Positions 6,953 through 12,967 of a stretch of 12,967 bases of DNA are shown piece after piece. The notes under the pieces were generated by a model. That model did not search any database. It was given only the letters and a program-made list of their open reading frames with translations, and was not told where the DNA came from. Origin of the DNA: Amphritea sp. (GTDB lineage Bacteria > Pseudomonadota > Gammaproteobacteria > Pseudomonadales > Nitrincolaceae); NCBI GenBank assembly GCA_024679635.1, contig JAIBDA010000026.1, positions 1-12,967 of the forward strand, read 5' to 3'. A program made the translations under genes and the position numbers. The stretch's first letter is position 1; each line of letters opens with the position of its first letter.

Positions 6953-7618
6953 TCATCCTTGTTCAAAGCGATATAGAAGCGTTTGAGTCTGCCCAAAAAG
7001 GTCGGCTATCAAAGCAATTATCCGGCCTTTAGGCTCCTGAGCTGAAATGATCAGACCTGACTGAGCGGCCCCTTCTTCATTCAATACCAGTGTCGCCCGT
7101 TCAAGCTTAGTAGCGGGTTTTAATGCCGTTTTATTGAGTTGTTCAGAAAGTTCTCTATCAATATTCAGTTCGACTGTCGCTCCTCTCAAAGACTGGCCCG
7201 GGGCTGCTACAACAGCGACGTTAACGACCCCTTTTCGAGCGGACTTCTGCTCTACACTCAGGTTTAACTGCAGTGGAGTCAGACTTGAATCTAATGGTGC
7301 AGCCACCATAATTCCTTTAATAACACTGGTCGCAGATGAACTGTTTGATTGCGCTGTTGATTTCACCGGTAAAAACTGAAGTTTAGGTTTCCTGAATATC
7401 GGTAAGCGCCTACCGGAATCAGATGAGGCTGGAGAATCCGCCGCTGTCATCTGTAACTTTAATTCAAACTCCATGCGCGGAATATGATAAACCATGCTTT
7501 GCTGACCCATAGCATTCAACACCGGATACTGATTTAACCGACTCTGTGCCTTACTCAGCCCTTCAGCCAGATTAATCAGAAAGTCATCCAGATCTTGCCC
7601 TTTCGCTACGTCATCCAT
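6953..7618 (-). CDS. Divergent paralogue with a C-terminal beta domain
   Basis: Residues 8-56 of this 221-aa protein echo the operon's repeated family: an amphipathic helix LDDFLINLAEGLSKAQSRLN in place of the AIAxAQYxLD helix, then MVYHIPRMEFELKLQM in place of the FYxFxExxIEIKVSI segment. The similarity is weaker than among the other five. A Ser-rich linker (about 60-100) leads to a region from about 115 to 220 with alternating strands (VVNVAVVAAPGQSLRGATVEL, minus the last residue, then GRIIALIADLFGQTQTLLYRF) that could be an Ig-like domain. It is probably soluble, with no signal peptide. GGAG lies a few bases before the ATG at 7618. It precedes the 428-aa gene by only 6 bases, suggesting coupled synthesis and a shared complex. 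Function unknown. Confidence 0.8.
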   Translation of the reverse strand: MDDVAKGQDLDDFLINLAEGLSKAQSRLNQYPVLNAMGQQSMVYHIPRMEFELKLQMTAADSPASSDSGRRLPIFRKPKLQFLPVKSTAQSNSSSATSVIKGIMVAAPLDSSLTPLQLNLSVEQKSARKGVVNVAVVAAPGQSLRGATVELNIDRELSEQLNKTALKPATKLERATLVLNEEGAAQSGLIISAQEPKGRIIALIADLFGQTQTLLYRFEQG

Positions 7619-7639
7619 TCAAATGTCTCCAGATTTTGG

Positions 7640-8521
7640 TCAACTGAAATACTTCTTCTTTTCCTGTTCAGCGGCTTTTCGCCTTTCTGTCATTCGGGCT
7701 GCCTGTCGTTCTTCTAGCATTATCGCGAGTCTTTTTTCTCGTAATACCTCAGTCCGACGCTGAATATCTACCGCCATATCACCCTTCGACCGAGCTTCAG
7801 CTTTAACTGATAACAGCGAATCCCGCTGACTCACCCATCGTTGTTCGGCCTGTCGCTGAGCCAGGCGTGCAGCTTCTAAACGTAGCCGTTTACTCAGATC
7901 ATGTTGATTGCTTTTCTTCAACGCCTGGCGTCGATTTAATGCTCTTTTAAGTAACAACTGCTGGCGCTGTTCATTAATAATCAGCTGCCGCTTAATCTCA
8001 TTTAACCTGACCTGAGCCTGATGGCGTAAGGCTCTTCGTTTCTCCAACTCAAGTAAATTTATTCTTTGTTGCATCTGCAAGGCCTGGCACTTTTTATGAC
8101 GTAGTTTTTCATGTCGGGCCAGCTCTGCCTCTTTCATGCCCCGCTCCAGTTGCAAGCGTGAAAGTCTTCGTTGGGTGGCCTGCTGTCTGGCACCGGAACG
8201 GAACTCTTCCTCTCTTCTAACCTTCTGCTTATCCGCCAACCGTGATGCCGCTGTATGCTGAGGCATCGGAAAGCGTTGATCATTCCAGTCATCTGATACC
8301 GTACTTCCAGTTAGTTCATCTAGCTGCTGCTCCAGCTGCTTTTGACGATTCACTAACTGTTTTAACTCATCAGGCACCTCATCCATATCCAACAGATCGC
8401 TTAACAAGCGAGCGTCAGGAGTCGTTTCGGAAACTGAAACATCTTCCATCACAGATTTAATTTCTGAAGCAGCCTCAAAACCAGACTCCAGCGAAGTCCA
8501 GTCCAGATATTCAGTCGACAT
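7640..8521 (-). CDS. Highly charged coiled-coil protein
   Basis: The 293-aa product has an acidic N-terminus (residues 1-75, many Asp/Glu/Leu; includes RLLSDLLDMDEVPDELKQL), a short linker (75-95), and then about 195 residues almost wholly of Arg, Lys, Glu, Gln, Ala and Leu with heptad-like spacing, expected to form a long helix or coiled coil. Net charge of the long part is strongly positive. There is no membrane segment, signal peptide or enzyme motif. In general style it resembles FliJ/YscO-type or other stalk proteins, but low-complexity helices give false matches, so I claim no family. AAGAAGG precedes the ATG at 8521, and the gap from the previous gene is 11 bases. A scaffold or stalk for the neighbouring paralogues is plausible; inferred. 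Confidence 0.82.
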   Translation of the reverse strand: MSTEYLDWTSLESGFEAASEIKSVMEDVSVSETTPDARLLSDLLDMDEVPDELKQLVNRQKQLEQQLDELTGSTVSDDWNDQRFPMPQHTAASRLADKQKVRREEEFRSGARQQATQRRLSRLQLERGMKEAELARHEKLRHKKCQALQMQQRINLLELEKRRALRHQAQVRLNEIKRQLIINEQRQQLLLKRALNRRQALKKSNQHDLSKRLRLEAARLAQRQAEQRWVSQRDSLLSVKAEARSKGDMAVDIQRRTEVLREKRLAIMLEERQAARMTERRKAAEQEKKKYFS

Positions 8522-8532
8522 CAGCTACCTTC

Positions 8533-9096
8533 TTAACCATCATCTGCAACAGGTTTATTCCTCTCCACGATGGCCCTTATTCTTTCTTCCAGTACTGCTG
8601 GTGCAGGCGTAGGTAAAATTTTTGTCCGCATCAGGCTCGAGCCTTCCGCACTGTAATTAAATTTATTCGCATAGCGGGCACTGACCGACGTAGTCCTTGC
8701 CCGTGCCATCCCCATACCTAAAAAACCACCCGCCATAGCACTGATCGTTTTAGTCGATGACTTACGCTCAAATTCTGAACTCTGGGTAAAACTAATCGAA
8801 ACCTTTATCTCAACCAGAGATTCCGTAAACTGATAAAAGGTGGGCGTAAACCCAAGCTCAATCAACGACATCTCTTCGCCATCAAACTTAACCAGAGACT
8901 TTTTGGTTACCGTTGTTATCTCCCCGGTTATCGGATCAACTTCCGGCACCTCATACTCGCCTCCCATCATCTGGGCGAGCCGAAGGCTAGTCTCATCCAT
9001 CGCATACTGAGCTTCAGCAATCGCAAGCCCCATACTGGTGATCATCTCCCCAAAAGGAACATCACTCAGTTCACGTCCAATACTTGGTCTGGCCAT
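8533..9096 (-). CDS. Paralogous-family protein (copy 4 in operon order)
   Basis: A 187-aa protein of the operon's repeated family. It shows all three shared blocks: N-terminal helix DVPFGEMITSMGLAIAEAQY and MDETSLRLAQMMGG (about 12-46); central IELGFTPTFYQFTESLVEIK (about 79-98); and C-terminal RYANKFNYSAEGSSLMRTKI followed by PTPAP (about 141-166). Between them are variable loops, including a Gly/Met-rich stretch at 121-131. The second half looks like beta strands. It is closest to the next gene upstream (186 aa), which shares the AQMMGG motif and the ALEERIR/IFEERVR-type ending. No signal peptide or membrane helix. AAAGGAGA precedes the ATG. Function unknown; the number of copies suggests subunits of a hetero-oligomer. 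Confidence 0.85.
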   Translation of the reverse strand: MARPSIGRELSDVPFGEMITSMGLAIAEAQYAMDETSLRLAQMMGGEYEVPEVDPITGEITTVTKKSLVKFDGEEMSLIELGFTPTFYQFTESLVEIKVSISFTQSSEFERKSSTKTISAMAGGFLGMGMARARTTSVSARYANKFNYSAEGSSLMRTKILPTPAPAVLEERIRAIVERNKPVADDG

Positions 9097-9121
9097 CGTT
9101 ATTCTCCTTTAAACTGAACGT

Positions 9122-9682
9122 TTAACCGTCTGCTTCATCCTCAGTATCAAAAAGATCTCGAACTCTTTCTTCAAAAATAGCAGGAGGTGGAATCGGTACT
9201 AAATTACACCGCAACAAGCTCGCACCTTCGGCGCTATAGCTGTATTTACTGGAATACGTCGCATCGACTGTTGTTGTACGAAGCTTTGAACTGCCACCAA
9301 AAAAACCACCGAACGCAGGCTTACTCCGGGTTGTTCCTGTGGTCTTTTTATTGCGTGTATAGGAGCGTTCCCGGGTAATCTTTATAGCGATTTTCACTTC
9401 GATAATATTATTTGTGAACTGGTAAAAGGTAGGTGAGAACCCCAACTCCAGCATACTGACTTTCTGTGCTTTGCCATCTTCATCTTTACCAAAATAAACC
9501 CTGGAATCTTCTGTTCCAGTCACAGTTCCGGCTTCATCAAGAATCGGTACCCGCCCTCCCATCATCTGAGCAACACGGATACTGGCTTCATCCAATTCGT
9601 ATTGAGCATCCGCTATTGCAAATGCCATCTCCCTGATCATTTCTCCCATAGGGACATTTAAAAGTTCCTGACCGATCGACAT
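9122..9682 (-). CDS. Paralogous-family protein (copy 3 in operon order)
   Basis: This 186-aa protein carries NVPMGEMIREMAFAIADAQY, then ELDEASIRVAQMMGG (about 9-43), LELGFSPTFYQFTNNIIEVK (about 78-97) and YSSKYSYSAEGASLL with IPPPAIFEERVR (about 143-174). Differences from its neighbours lie in the loops, notably a basic Thr-rich and Gly/Phe-rich loop at 104-134 (RNKKTTGTTR, FGGFFGG). The acidic tail ends DTEDEADG. It is most similar to the 187-aa gene 25 bases downstream, suggesting these two are the most recent duplication. AAGGAG lies 6 bases before the ATG at 9682. The 38-base gap before it holds a tiny inverted repeat (AACAG-CTA-CTGTT) that I regard as too weak to be a terminator. Function unknown. 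Confidence 0.85.
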   Translation of the reverse strand: MSIGQELLNVPMGEMIREMAFAIADAQYELDEASIRVAQMMGGRVPILDEAGTVTGTEDSRVYFGKDEDGKAQKVSMLELGFSPTFYQFTNNIIEVKIAIKITRERSYTRNKKTTGTTRSKPAFGGFFGGSSKLRTTTVDATYSSKYSYSAEGASLLRCNLVPIPPPAIFEERVRDLFDTEDEADG

Positions 9683-9720
9683 AATTATCTCCTTGCTAAA
9701 CAGTAGCTGTTAGATCATCT

Positions 9721-10209
9721 TTACTCGGTATCTGTAGGCGAATCTGCCTGTTGCCTACTGGCAATCCAGTTCTGGAATGCGTTGGGCGGTGGTATGGACG
9801 AAATCCGAGCAGTAATTGAACTACTGGCTTCGGAAGAAAAACTATACTTATTACTGAACTCGGCACTCACCGTGGCAGCAAACATCACAAAGTAGTACGC
9901 CCCTCCAACGGTTGCAGATGCTCCCACTTTTGTTTCTGTAGACGTAGAGGTCGACAGCGATACTCTGATATCGATGGTTGCCTCATTAAAGTGATAAAAC
10001 ACAGGCGCAAAACCCAGTGATATGAGCGATGCTTTCTCTCCATTACCTATGTCAACACCGTATTCATCAGCATCTCCCAGCTGCATCGCCATCTGAATAG
10101 AGTTGTTATCTAACTCCCTTTGAGCTGACGCTATTGCGCTGCCCAACTGACTCAAAAGCCCCGGCAATGGAGATTTCTCAAGCGTAGCCATCACTTTGCT
10201 GTGCGACAT
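9721..10209 (-). CDS. Paralogous-family protein (copy 2, shortest)
   Basis: At 162 aa this is the smallest member. It keeps PLPGLLSQLGSAIASAQREL and DNNSIQMAMQLG (about 14-45), ISLGFAPVFYHFNEATIDIR (about 63-82) and NKYSFSSEASSSITARISSI followed by PPPNAFQNWI (about 120-149). The loop after the first helix is much shorter than in the 186/187-aa copies, and a Gly/Ala/aromatic patch (VGGAYYFVMFAATV, about 101-114) replaces their Gly-rich loop. This patch is hydrophobic but too short and mixed to call a membrane helix. AAGGGGAG precedes the ATG. It pairs in loop lengths with the 209-aa gene 14 bases upstream. Function unknown. Confidence 0.85.
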   Translation of the reverse strand: MSHSKVMATLEKSPLPGLLSQLGSAIASAQRELDNNSIQMAMQLGDADEYGVDIGNGEKASLISLGFAPVFYHFNEATIDIRVSLSTSTSTETKVGASATVGGAYYFVMFAATVSAEFSNKYSFSSEASSSITARISSIPPPNAFQNWIASRQQADSPTDTE

Positions 10210-10223
10210 AAGTCTCCCCTTAA

Positions 10224-10853
10224 TCAGCCTGGATCTACAACAGGTTCTGGATCTACAGGATCAACTGGTGCGGGATCAACCGGTTCCACTGGTACAGGGT
10301 CGGCCGGATCTACTGGAGCCGGAGCAGGGCCATCAGGTGCAGAAATAGTTCCTCCGCCAGAGGCGGCATGGTTACGAATAGCATCTAGAAAAGCTTGCGG
10401 TGGTGGAATCGAACGCATCGTCGTTTTGATACGGGAAACAGCTTCCATATCGAACTCATATTTATGATGAAGGTCGAACGAGATACTGCCAGCAAATGCA
10501 ACGGGCAGCCCCGCTGATTCCGTTGAACCAAGGCCGGCCTCAACACCAAAATCGATACCTGATTCAACCCTTACTGAGATGGTCACCTTAAACTCCATCT
10601 CGGTTTCTTTAAAATGATAAAATTGCGGAATAAATCCAAGCTCAAGTAAGCTGCGCTCCCGGGAGGTTCCATCGACATCATTAAAACTCACCCGGGTTTC
10701 ACTCAGCATTGTCGCTGCCCGCACAGAAGTTGAGTCCAGTTCATACTGTGCGGCGGCTATCGCCTTAGCGGTATTTTCAATTAACTTAGGGATAGGCACA
10801 TCCGTCAGCGCCTGACCCGGGGTCATCCCGGCTACCTGATTATCAAAATTCAT
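10224..10853 (-). CDS. Paralogous-family protein with a Val-Asp-Pro repeat tail (copy 1)
   Basis: The 209-aa protein has the family core at about residues 11-160: ALTDVPIPKLIENTAKAIAA then AQYELDSTSVRAATML, LELGFIPQFYHFKETEMEFK, and HHKYEFDMEAVSRIKTTMRS followed by IPPPQAF. Beyond it a Gly-rich joint (165-170) leads to a 33-residue tail of near-repeats of VDPxP (177-209), an extended proline-rich segment that none of the other copies has. Such tails often act as stiff spacers or as sites for protein contact. The core has no signal peptide or membrane helix. A purine-rich site (GAGAGGG, AGGGAG) precedes the ATG, and the gap from the TPR-like gene is 18 bases. Function unknown. Confidence 0.85.
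   Translation of the reverse strand: MNFDNQVAGMTPGQALTDVPIPKLIENTAKAIAAAQYELDSTSVRAATMLSETRVSFNDVDGTSRERSLLELGFIPQFYHFKETEMEFKVTISVRVESGIDFGVEAGLGSTESAGLPVAFAGSISFDLHHKYEFDMEAVSRIKTTMRSIPPPQAFLDAIRNHAASGGGTISAPDGPAPAPVDPADPVPVEPVDPAPVDPVDPEPVVDPG
10227..10325 (-). repeat. Degenerate short tandem repeat coding the VDP-rich tail
   Basis: The 3' end of the 209-aa gene is built of GGATC/CACTGG-type units about 6-18 bases long (plus-strand reading GGATCTAC, GGATCAAC, GGTTCCAC and so on), coding repeated Val-Asp-Pro-Ala/Val-Pro. The units keep frame. Such DNA can gain or lose units by slippage, so tail length probably varies among strains. Confidence 0.7.
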
Positions 10854-10871
10854 CTCCCTGCCCTCTCTGAA

Positions 10872-11408
10872 TTAACCTGAGACAATTAATTGTTGTGATA
10901 ACTGAAACGAACCCAGCTGCTTCTGCTCTCTCAACAACTGCTGTTTTGTTGCTTTGGAATATTTCAGAATTCGTGTAAATACTTTATTAAAGCGCGTATT
11001 GTCCTGAAGCGAACTTCGCTGCAGGTATTCGTCAACGGCTATTTTTGCTTGTTGATGCAGGTCCAGTTTTACCAGTAAACAGATTCGACGAAACTGTAAT
11101 CCATCAAGATCATTAATCGCTGCAGGCGACGCGGTTCCCTGATGATCTTTATACTCTTCAATTGCACGCTCACAGTATTCCAACGCAGCTTCGTCTTCAC
11201 CTGCCTGCTCAAGGCACTCAAACACTAATTCAGAAATGTACCGCTGTAACACCAATGGAAATTGTTGCACCATGCCAGCCTGTAATAATTTTTGAAGGAC
11301 AAGCAATGCTCTATCATATTTTTGTTGACGAAGATCCCGCCCTACATTCTTTAGAACAGCTTCCAGCTTTACTTTCGGCAGCTCCGGATTACTTTTGTGT
11401 CGTTGCAT
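10872..11408 (-). CDS. TPR-like helical protein
   Basis: The 178-aa protein appears all-helical. Helix pairs at about 15-47, 54-87 and 105-137 have TPR-like spacing and residues (for example LRQQKYDRALLVLQKLLQAG, and AALEYCERAIEEYKDHQ, and ICLLVKLDLHQQAKIAVDEY). TPR repeats bind other proteins, so an assembly factor or adaptor is likely. The C-terminal 40 residues are basic and Gln-rich. There is no signal peptide. Its ATG overlaps the stop of the previous gene in TAATG, a classic sign of translational coupling, so the first two gene products are probably needed in fixed ratio. The assignment to TPR is by pattern only and could equally be another alpha-solenoid. Confidence 0.8.
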   Translation of the reverse strand: MQRHKSNPELPKVKLEAVLKNVGRDLRQQKYDRALLVLQKLLQAGMVQQFPLVLQRYISELVFECLEQAGEDEAALEYCERAIEEYKDHQGTASPAAINDLDGLQFRRICLLVKLDLHQQAKIAVDEYLQRSSLQDNTRFNKVFTRILKYSKATKQQLLREQKQLGSFQLSQQLIVSG

Positions 11409-12538
11409 TAGCCACCCTCATCATCTGTTCTCATCAACTTACAATTATTGCCCGCTAGTCCCGATTCATATTGAATCCACAACCCCTGGTGTAAATTAGC
11501 CCCCGCTTTCACCGACCAACCAGTACCAGGTACTTCGGTAAACTTAAGTGAACGACCCATGACCGCTAAGCAGAGCTTTTCTAATCGCACCCGCACCTCA
11601 TCTCCCCTGCCATCAAAGGAAAGATCAAACCTGATCCCACCCACCCAGTCAGCTGTCACAACACAGTCCTGTGACACCAGTTCATTCATCACTGAGCTGT
11701 AATCACTGATCGAGACTGACCTCTTCAATACAATAGGTATGCACTCAAACAATTGAGGGTGAACACGTTCCGGAATCGCTAGATCATGAAGTAATATCTC
11801 AGAAGTTATCTTTCTCTTTTCAGGGTTTTGAGAAACCGATCTAAGTAACAAATCAAAGCGATAATAGTCCTGGTTCTGAATCACCAGAGGCAGGTGTAGC
11901 TCATTCGCTTTTTGCCATAGGGCTTGTGCTCGCTTGATTGGCAGATCCGTTAACTGCCAACATTGCTGCTGATCTGACCGAAGACCGGTTTGTTGTAAAC
12001 CAAACTCCCGATAATAAGACACTAAGCTTTGATCCCCGCCAGGTGCGTAAGCAACAACCGTATATTTCGCTTTTTCACTGCATGATTTGATCAGCTCTAT
12101 GCCTGTTTTCTTGAACCGCTGAATCAACTCTTCTGCAACTATTTCAGACAGATTCCCCAGGATAATAGCGGGGGTTTTAACAAGACAACGAAGTAACTCT
12201 TCGCTGTTCTGGCCAGTAAACAGTGCCAAATCAGTGATAAATGAGGTGATATGGGTAAAATCTGATATGTAGACTGCTATCTCAAAGCGCTCTGAAGCTG
12301 CTGTAAACTCATCACTCTGAGGCAATAAGTCGCAGGGGAGTTTTGCTCCTGCAAGCACGCTGACCATCTCCTCAGCTGCATGAATATCAAGTTCTGTCTG
12401 TAAAATAGATGGTGCCGTTAGAATCCGTCGAATACAGTCTTGCCGACTCAAACCCAGACGTTGATGAAAGCGCCCGACTGACAGCACGTCAGCATTGCCA
12501 ACACCCAGAACTCTTACCTGATAATTTCCCTGATGCAC
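11408..12538 (-). CDS. Protein of tandem ribosomal L7/L12 C-terminal-like domains, GTG start
   Basis: First gene of the operon, 376 aa. Residues 6-72 follow the L7/L12 C-terminal pattern: strand VRVLGVG, helix around LGLSRQDCIRRIL, then TAPSIL, helix AAEEMVSVL and ending AGAKLPCDLL (compare the family's APxxVK..AEE.K..LE.AGA.VE). Residues 84-151 repeat it (FEIAVYIS, NSEELLRCLVKTPAIIL, VAEELIQRFKKTGIELI). Residues 158-222 and 226-297 look like two more, weaker copies (KRAQALWQKANELHLPLVI; PIVLKRSVSISDYSSVMNEL). The last 75 residues differ. The family is named for the ribosomal stalk, but similar folds serve as protein-binding modules (also ClpS). The GTG at 12538 has AGGGTG eight bases before it; an in-frame TAA lies a little upstream, and no ATG precedes. 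Probably a partner-recognition or regulatory subunit; inferred. Confidence 0.82.
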   Translation of the reverse strand: MHQGNYQVRVLGVGNADVLSVGRFHQRLGLSRQDCIRRILTAPSILQTELDIHAAEEMVSVLAGAKLPCDLLPQSDEFTAASERFEIAVYISDFTHITSFITDLALFTGQNSEELLRCLVKTPAIILGNLSEIVAEELIQRFKKTGIELIKSCSEKAKYTVVAYAPGGDQSLVSYYREFGLQQTGLRSDQQQCWQLTDLPIKRAQALWQKANELHLPLVIQNQDYYRFDLLLRSVSQNPEKRKITSEILLHDLAIPERVHPQLFECIPIVLKRSVSISDYSSVMNELVSQDCVVTADWVGGIRFDLSFDGRGDEVRVRLEKLCLAVMGRSLKFTEVPGTGWSVKAGANLHQGLWIQYESGLAGNNCKLMRTDDEGG

Positions 12539-12760
12539 AATAAATTCACCCTGAATAAAAATACCTTATGCAATTCAATCAACGTCAGCAGCGCTCAAAG
12601 AGGAAGACAGTTTCCAGAGTACTTTCCTAAAGCCCCTGAACATTATCTATAATTTTTAAACTACCGTTTGATGAGTAAAAATAAGTTTAGAAAAGATATG
12701 CAAATATTCAAACAAAAGTTTAAAAATAAGAATTATTCTTAGAAAGAGGGAAAAACAAAC
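12539..12760 (-). promoter_or_regulatory. AT-rich promoter and leader region of the minus-strand operon
   Basis: This is the only long non-coding stretch next to the operon and must hold its main promoter if the genes form one unit. A possible minus-strand pair is TTGAAT (12711-12706) and TAAACT (12689-12684), 16 bases apart, which would give a leader of roughly 140 bases. GATAAT near 12650 is another possible -10 without a good -35. A perfect 15-base palindrome lies at 12727-12741. No recognisable structured RNA or gene is seen. Confidence 0.45.
12727..12741. promoter_or_regulatory. Perfect 15-base palindrome, TAAGAATTATTCTTA
   Basis: Two 7-base arms flank a central T (7-1-7). The layout and AT-rich arms are like Fur/PerR-family operators; against TGATAATNATTATCA it matches 10 of 14 arm positions. 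It lies about 15 bases upstream of the candidate -35. It may be an operator, but AT-rich DNA often yields such symmetry. Confidence 0.35.
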
Positions 12761-12790
12761 AAAAAAAAACCGCTCAGTGAGCGGTTTTTA
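12761..12790 (-). terminator. Rho-independent terminator after the right-edge gene
   Basis: CCGCTC, loop of three, GAGCGG (12770-12784) is flanked by a run of nine A on the left and five T on the right. Read on the minus strand the hairpin is followed by nine T, the right form for ending the gene whose stop is at 12811. It insulates the operon starting at 12538. The five T on the plus strand may also allow weak termination in the other direction. Confidence 0.88.
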
Positions 12791-12810
12791 TAATTAAAGA
12801 GAATAATTGA

Positions 12811-12967
12811 TCAACTAAGCATTTTTGCTTCCATCAGACGGGCATGATCTGCAGCAACCCGACAGCCATATACGCCCACTTCACCTTTCCAGCGCATCCA
12901 GGTAACGAAGTTTCCGACAGCTTCCAGCAACTTACTAAAAGTAGATTTTGACTCTTCGGTTTGCGAC
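12811..12967 (-). CDS. 3' end of an unrecognised gene, cut by the window edge
   Basis: On the minus strand an open frame enters from the right edge and ends at TGA (12813-12811), giving the last 51 residues. They include FSKLLEAVGNFVTWMRWKGE and VYGCRVAADHARLMEAKML, a mostly helical, partly amphipathic segment with one Cys. I do not recognise the family. The terminator 21 bases after the stop supports it as a real gene end and shows that it is a separate transcription unit from the 13-gene operon. Confidence 0.7.
   Translation of the reverse strand, partial: SQTEESKSTFSKLLEAVGNFVTWMRWKGEVGVYGCRVAADHARLMEAKMLS

Noticed and set aside
9690..9712. Hairpin between the 162-aa and 186-aa genes as an internal terminator
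   Set aside because: The stem is only 5 bp and no T run follows it.
10201..10467. A plus-strand frame with Gly-Ser-Thr repeats
   Set aside because: It is the antisense shadow of the Val-Asp-Pro repeat tail; the minus-strand reading has the family core and the ribosome site.
1575..12538. Tailocin, extracellular contractile injection system or T6SS
   Set aside because: No sheath, tube, baseplate, spike, AAA+ ATPase or Tss-like protein is present; a lysozyme and coiled coils alone are not enough.
1575..12538. Gas-vesicle or encapsulin-type compartment
   Set aside because: The repeated small proteins lack the short hydrophobic GvpA pattern and are too small and beta-rich in the wrong order for an encapsulin shell.
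12575..12643. A 22-codon minus-strand ORF (MFRGFRKVLWKLSSS...) in the operon leader
   Set aside because: There is no ribosome site ahead of its ATG, and nothing else supports translation.

Overview
The window reads as chromosomal DNA of a moderate-GC Gram-negative bacterium. The protein style and Shine-Dalgarno use suggest a marine gammaproteobacterium of the Oceanospirillales type; this is inferred from overall sequence character, not from a marker gene. There are two unrelated blocks that meet tail to tail near position 1580. No tRNA, rRNA, CRISPR array, insertion sequence, transposase or integrase is visible.

Block 1 (1-1592, plus strand) is an AT-rich leader followed by a two-gene unit: an Lrp/AsnC-family regulator and, 15 bases on, a 10-helix EamA/DMT-family exporter with a TTG start. 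This is a common pairing of a feedback regulator with a small-metabolite or amino-acid exporter.

Block 2 (12538 down to 1575, minus strand) is a tightly packed run of 13 genes covering about 11 kb. Most gaps are 6-38 bases, one junction is a TAATG overlap, and nearly every gene has its own AAGGAG-like ribosome site, so it looks like one operon. In transcription order it holds: a protein of tandem L7/L12 C-terminal-like folds; a helical TPR-like protein; four tandem members of one small paralogous family (209, 162, 186 and 187 aa); a highly charged coiled-coil protein; a divergent relative of the family carrying a beta-rich domain (221 aa); a 428-aa protein with a beta N-domain, a duplicated coiled coil and a PASTA-like C-terminus; a fifth clear family member fused to a PASTA-like domain (191 aa); a disordered 117-aa protein; a 720-aa protein with a cluster of C-terminal membrane helices; and a peptidoglycan-binding, pesticin/T4-lysozyme-like muramidase. 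A 22-base AT-rich spacer and a bidirectional-looking terminator separate the operon from the 3' end of another minus-strand gene at the right edge.

Working model (inference): the cassette produces a cell-wall-directed assembly. Four genes carry recognisable wall-linked domains or a membrane-insertion domain (two PASTA-like, one PG_binding_1 plus lysozyme, one multi-helix membrane protein). The paralogues plus coiled coils look like structural or adaptor parts, and the last two genes look like the active end (membrane permeabiliser plus muramidase). No ATPase, secretion channel, sheath, tube, spike or nuclease is present, and none of the proteins has an obvious signal peptide. It is therefore not a recognisable secretion system, tailocin, gas-vesicle cluster or standard defence system, and it is the candidate for an undescribed system in this window.
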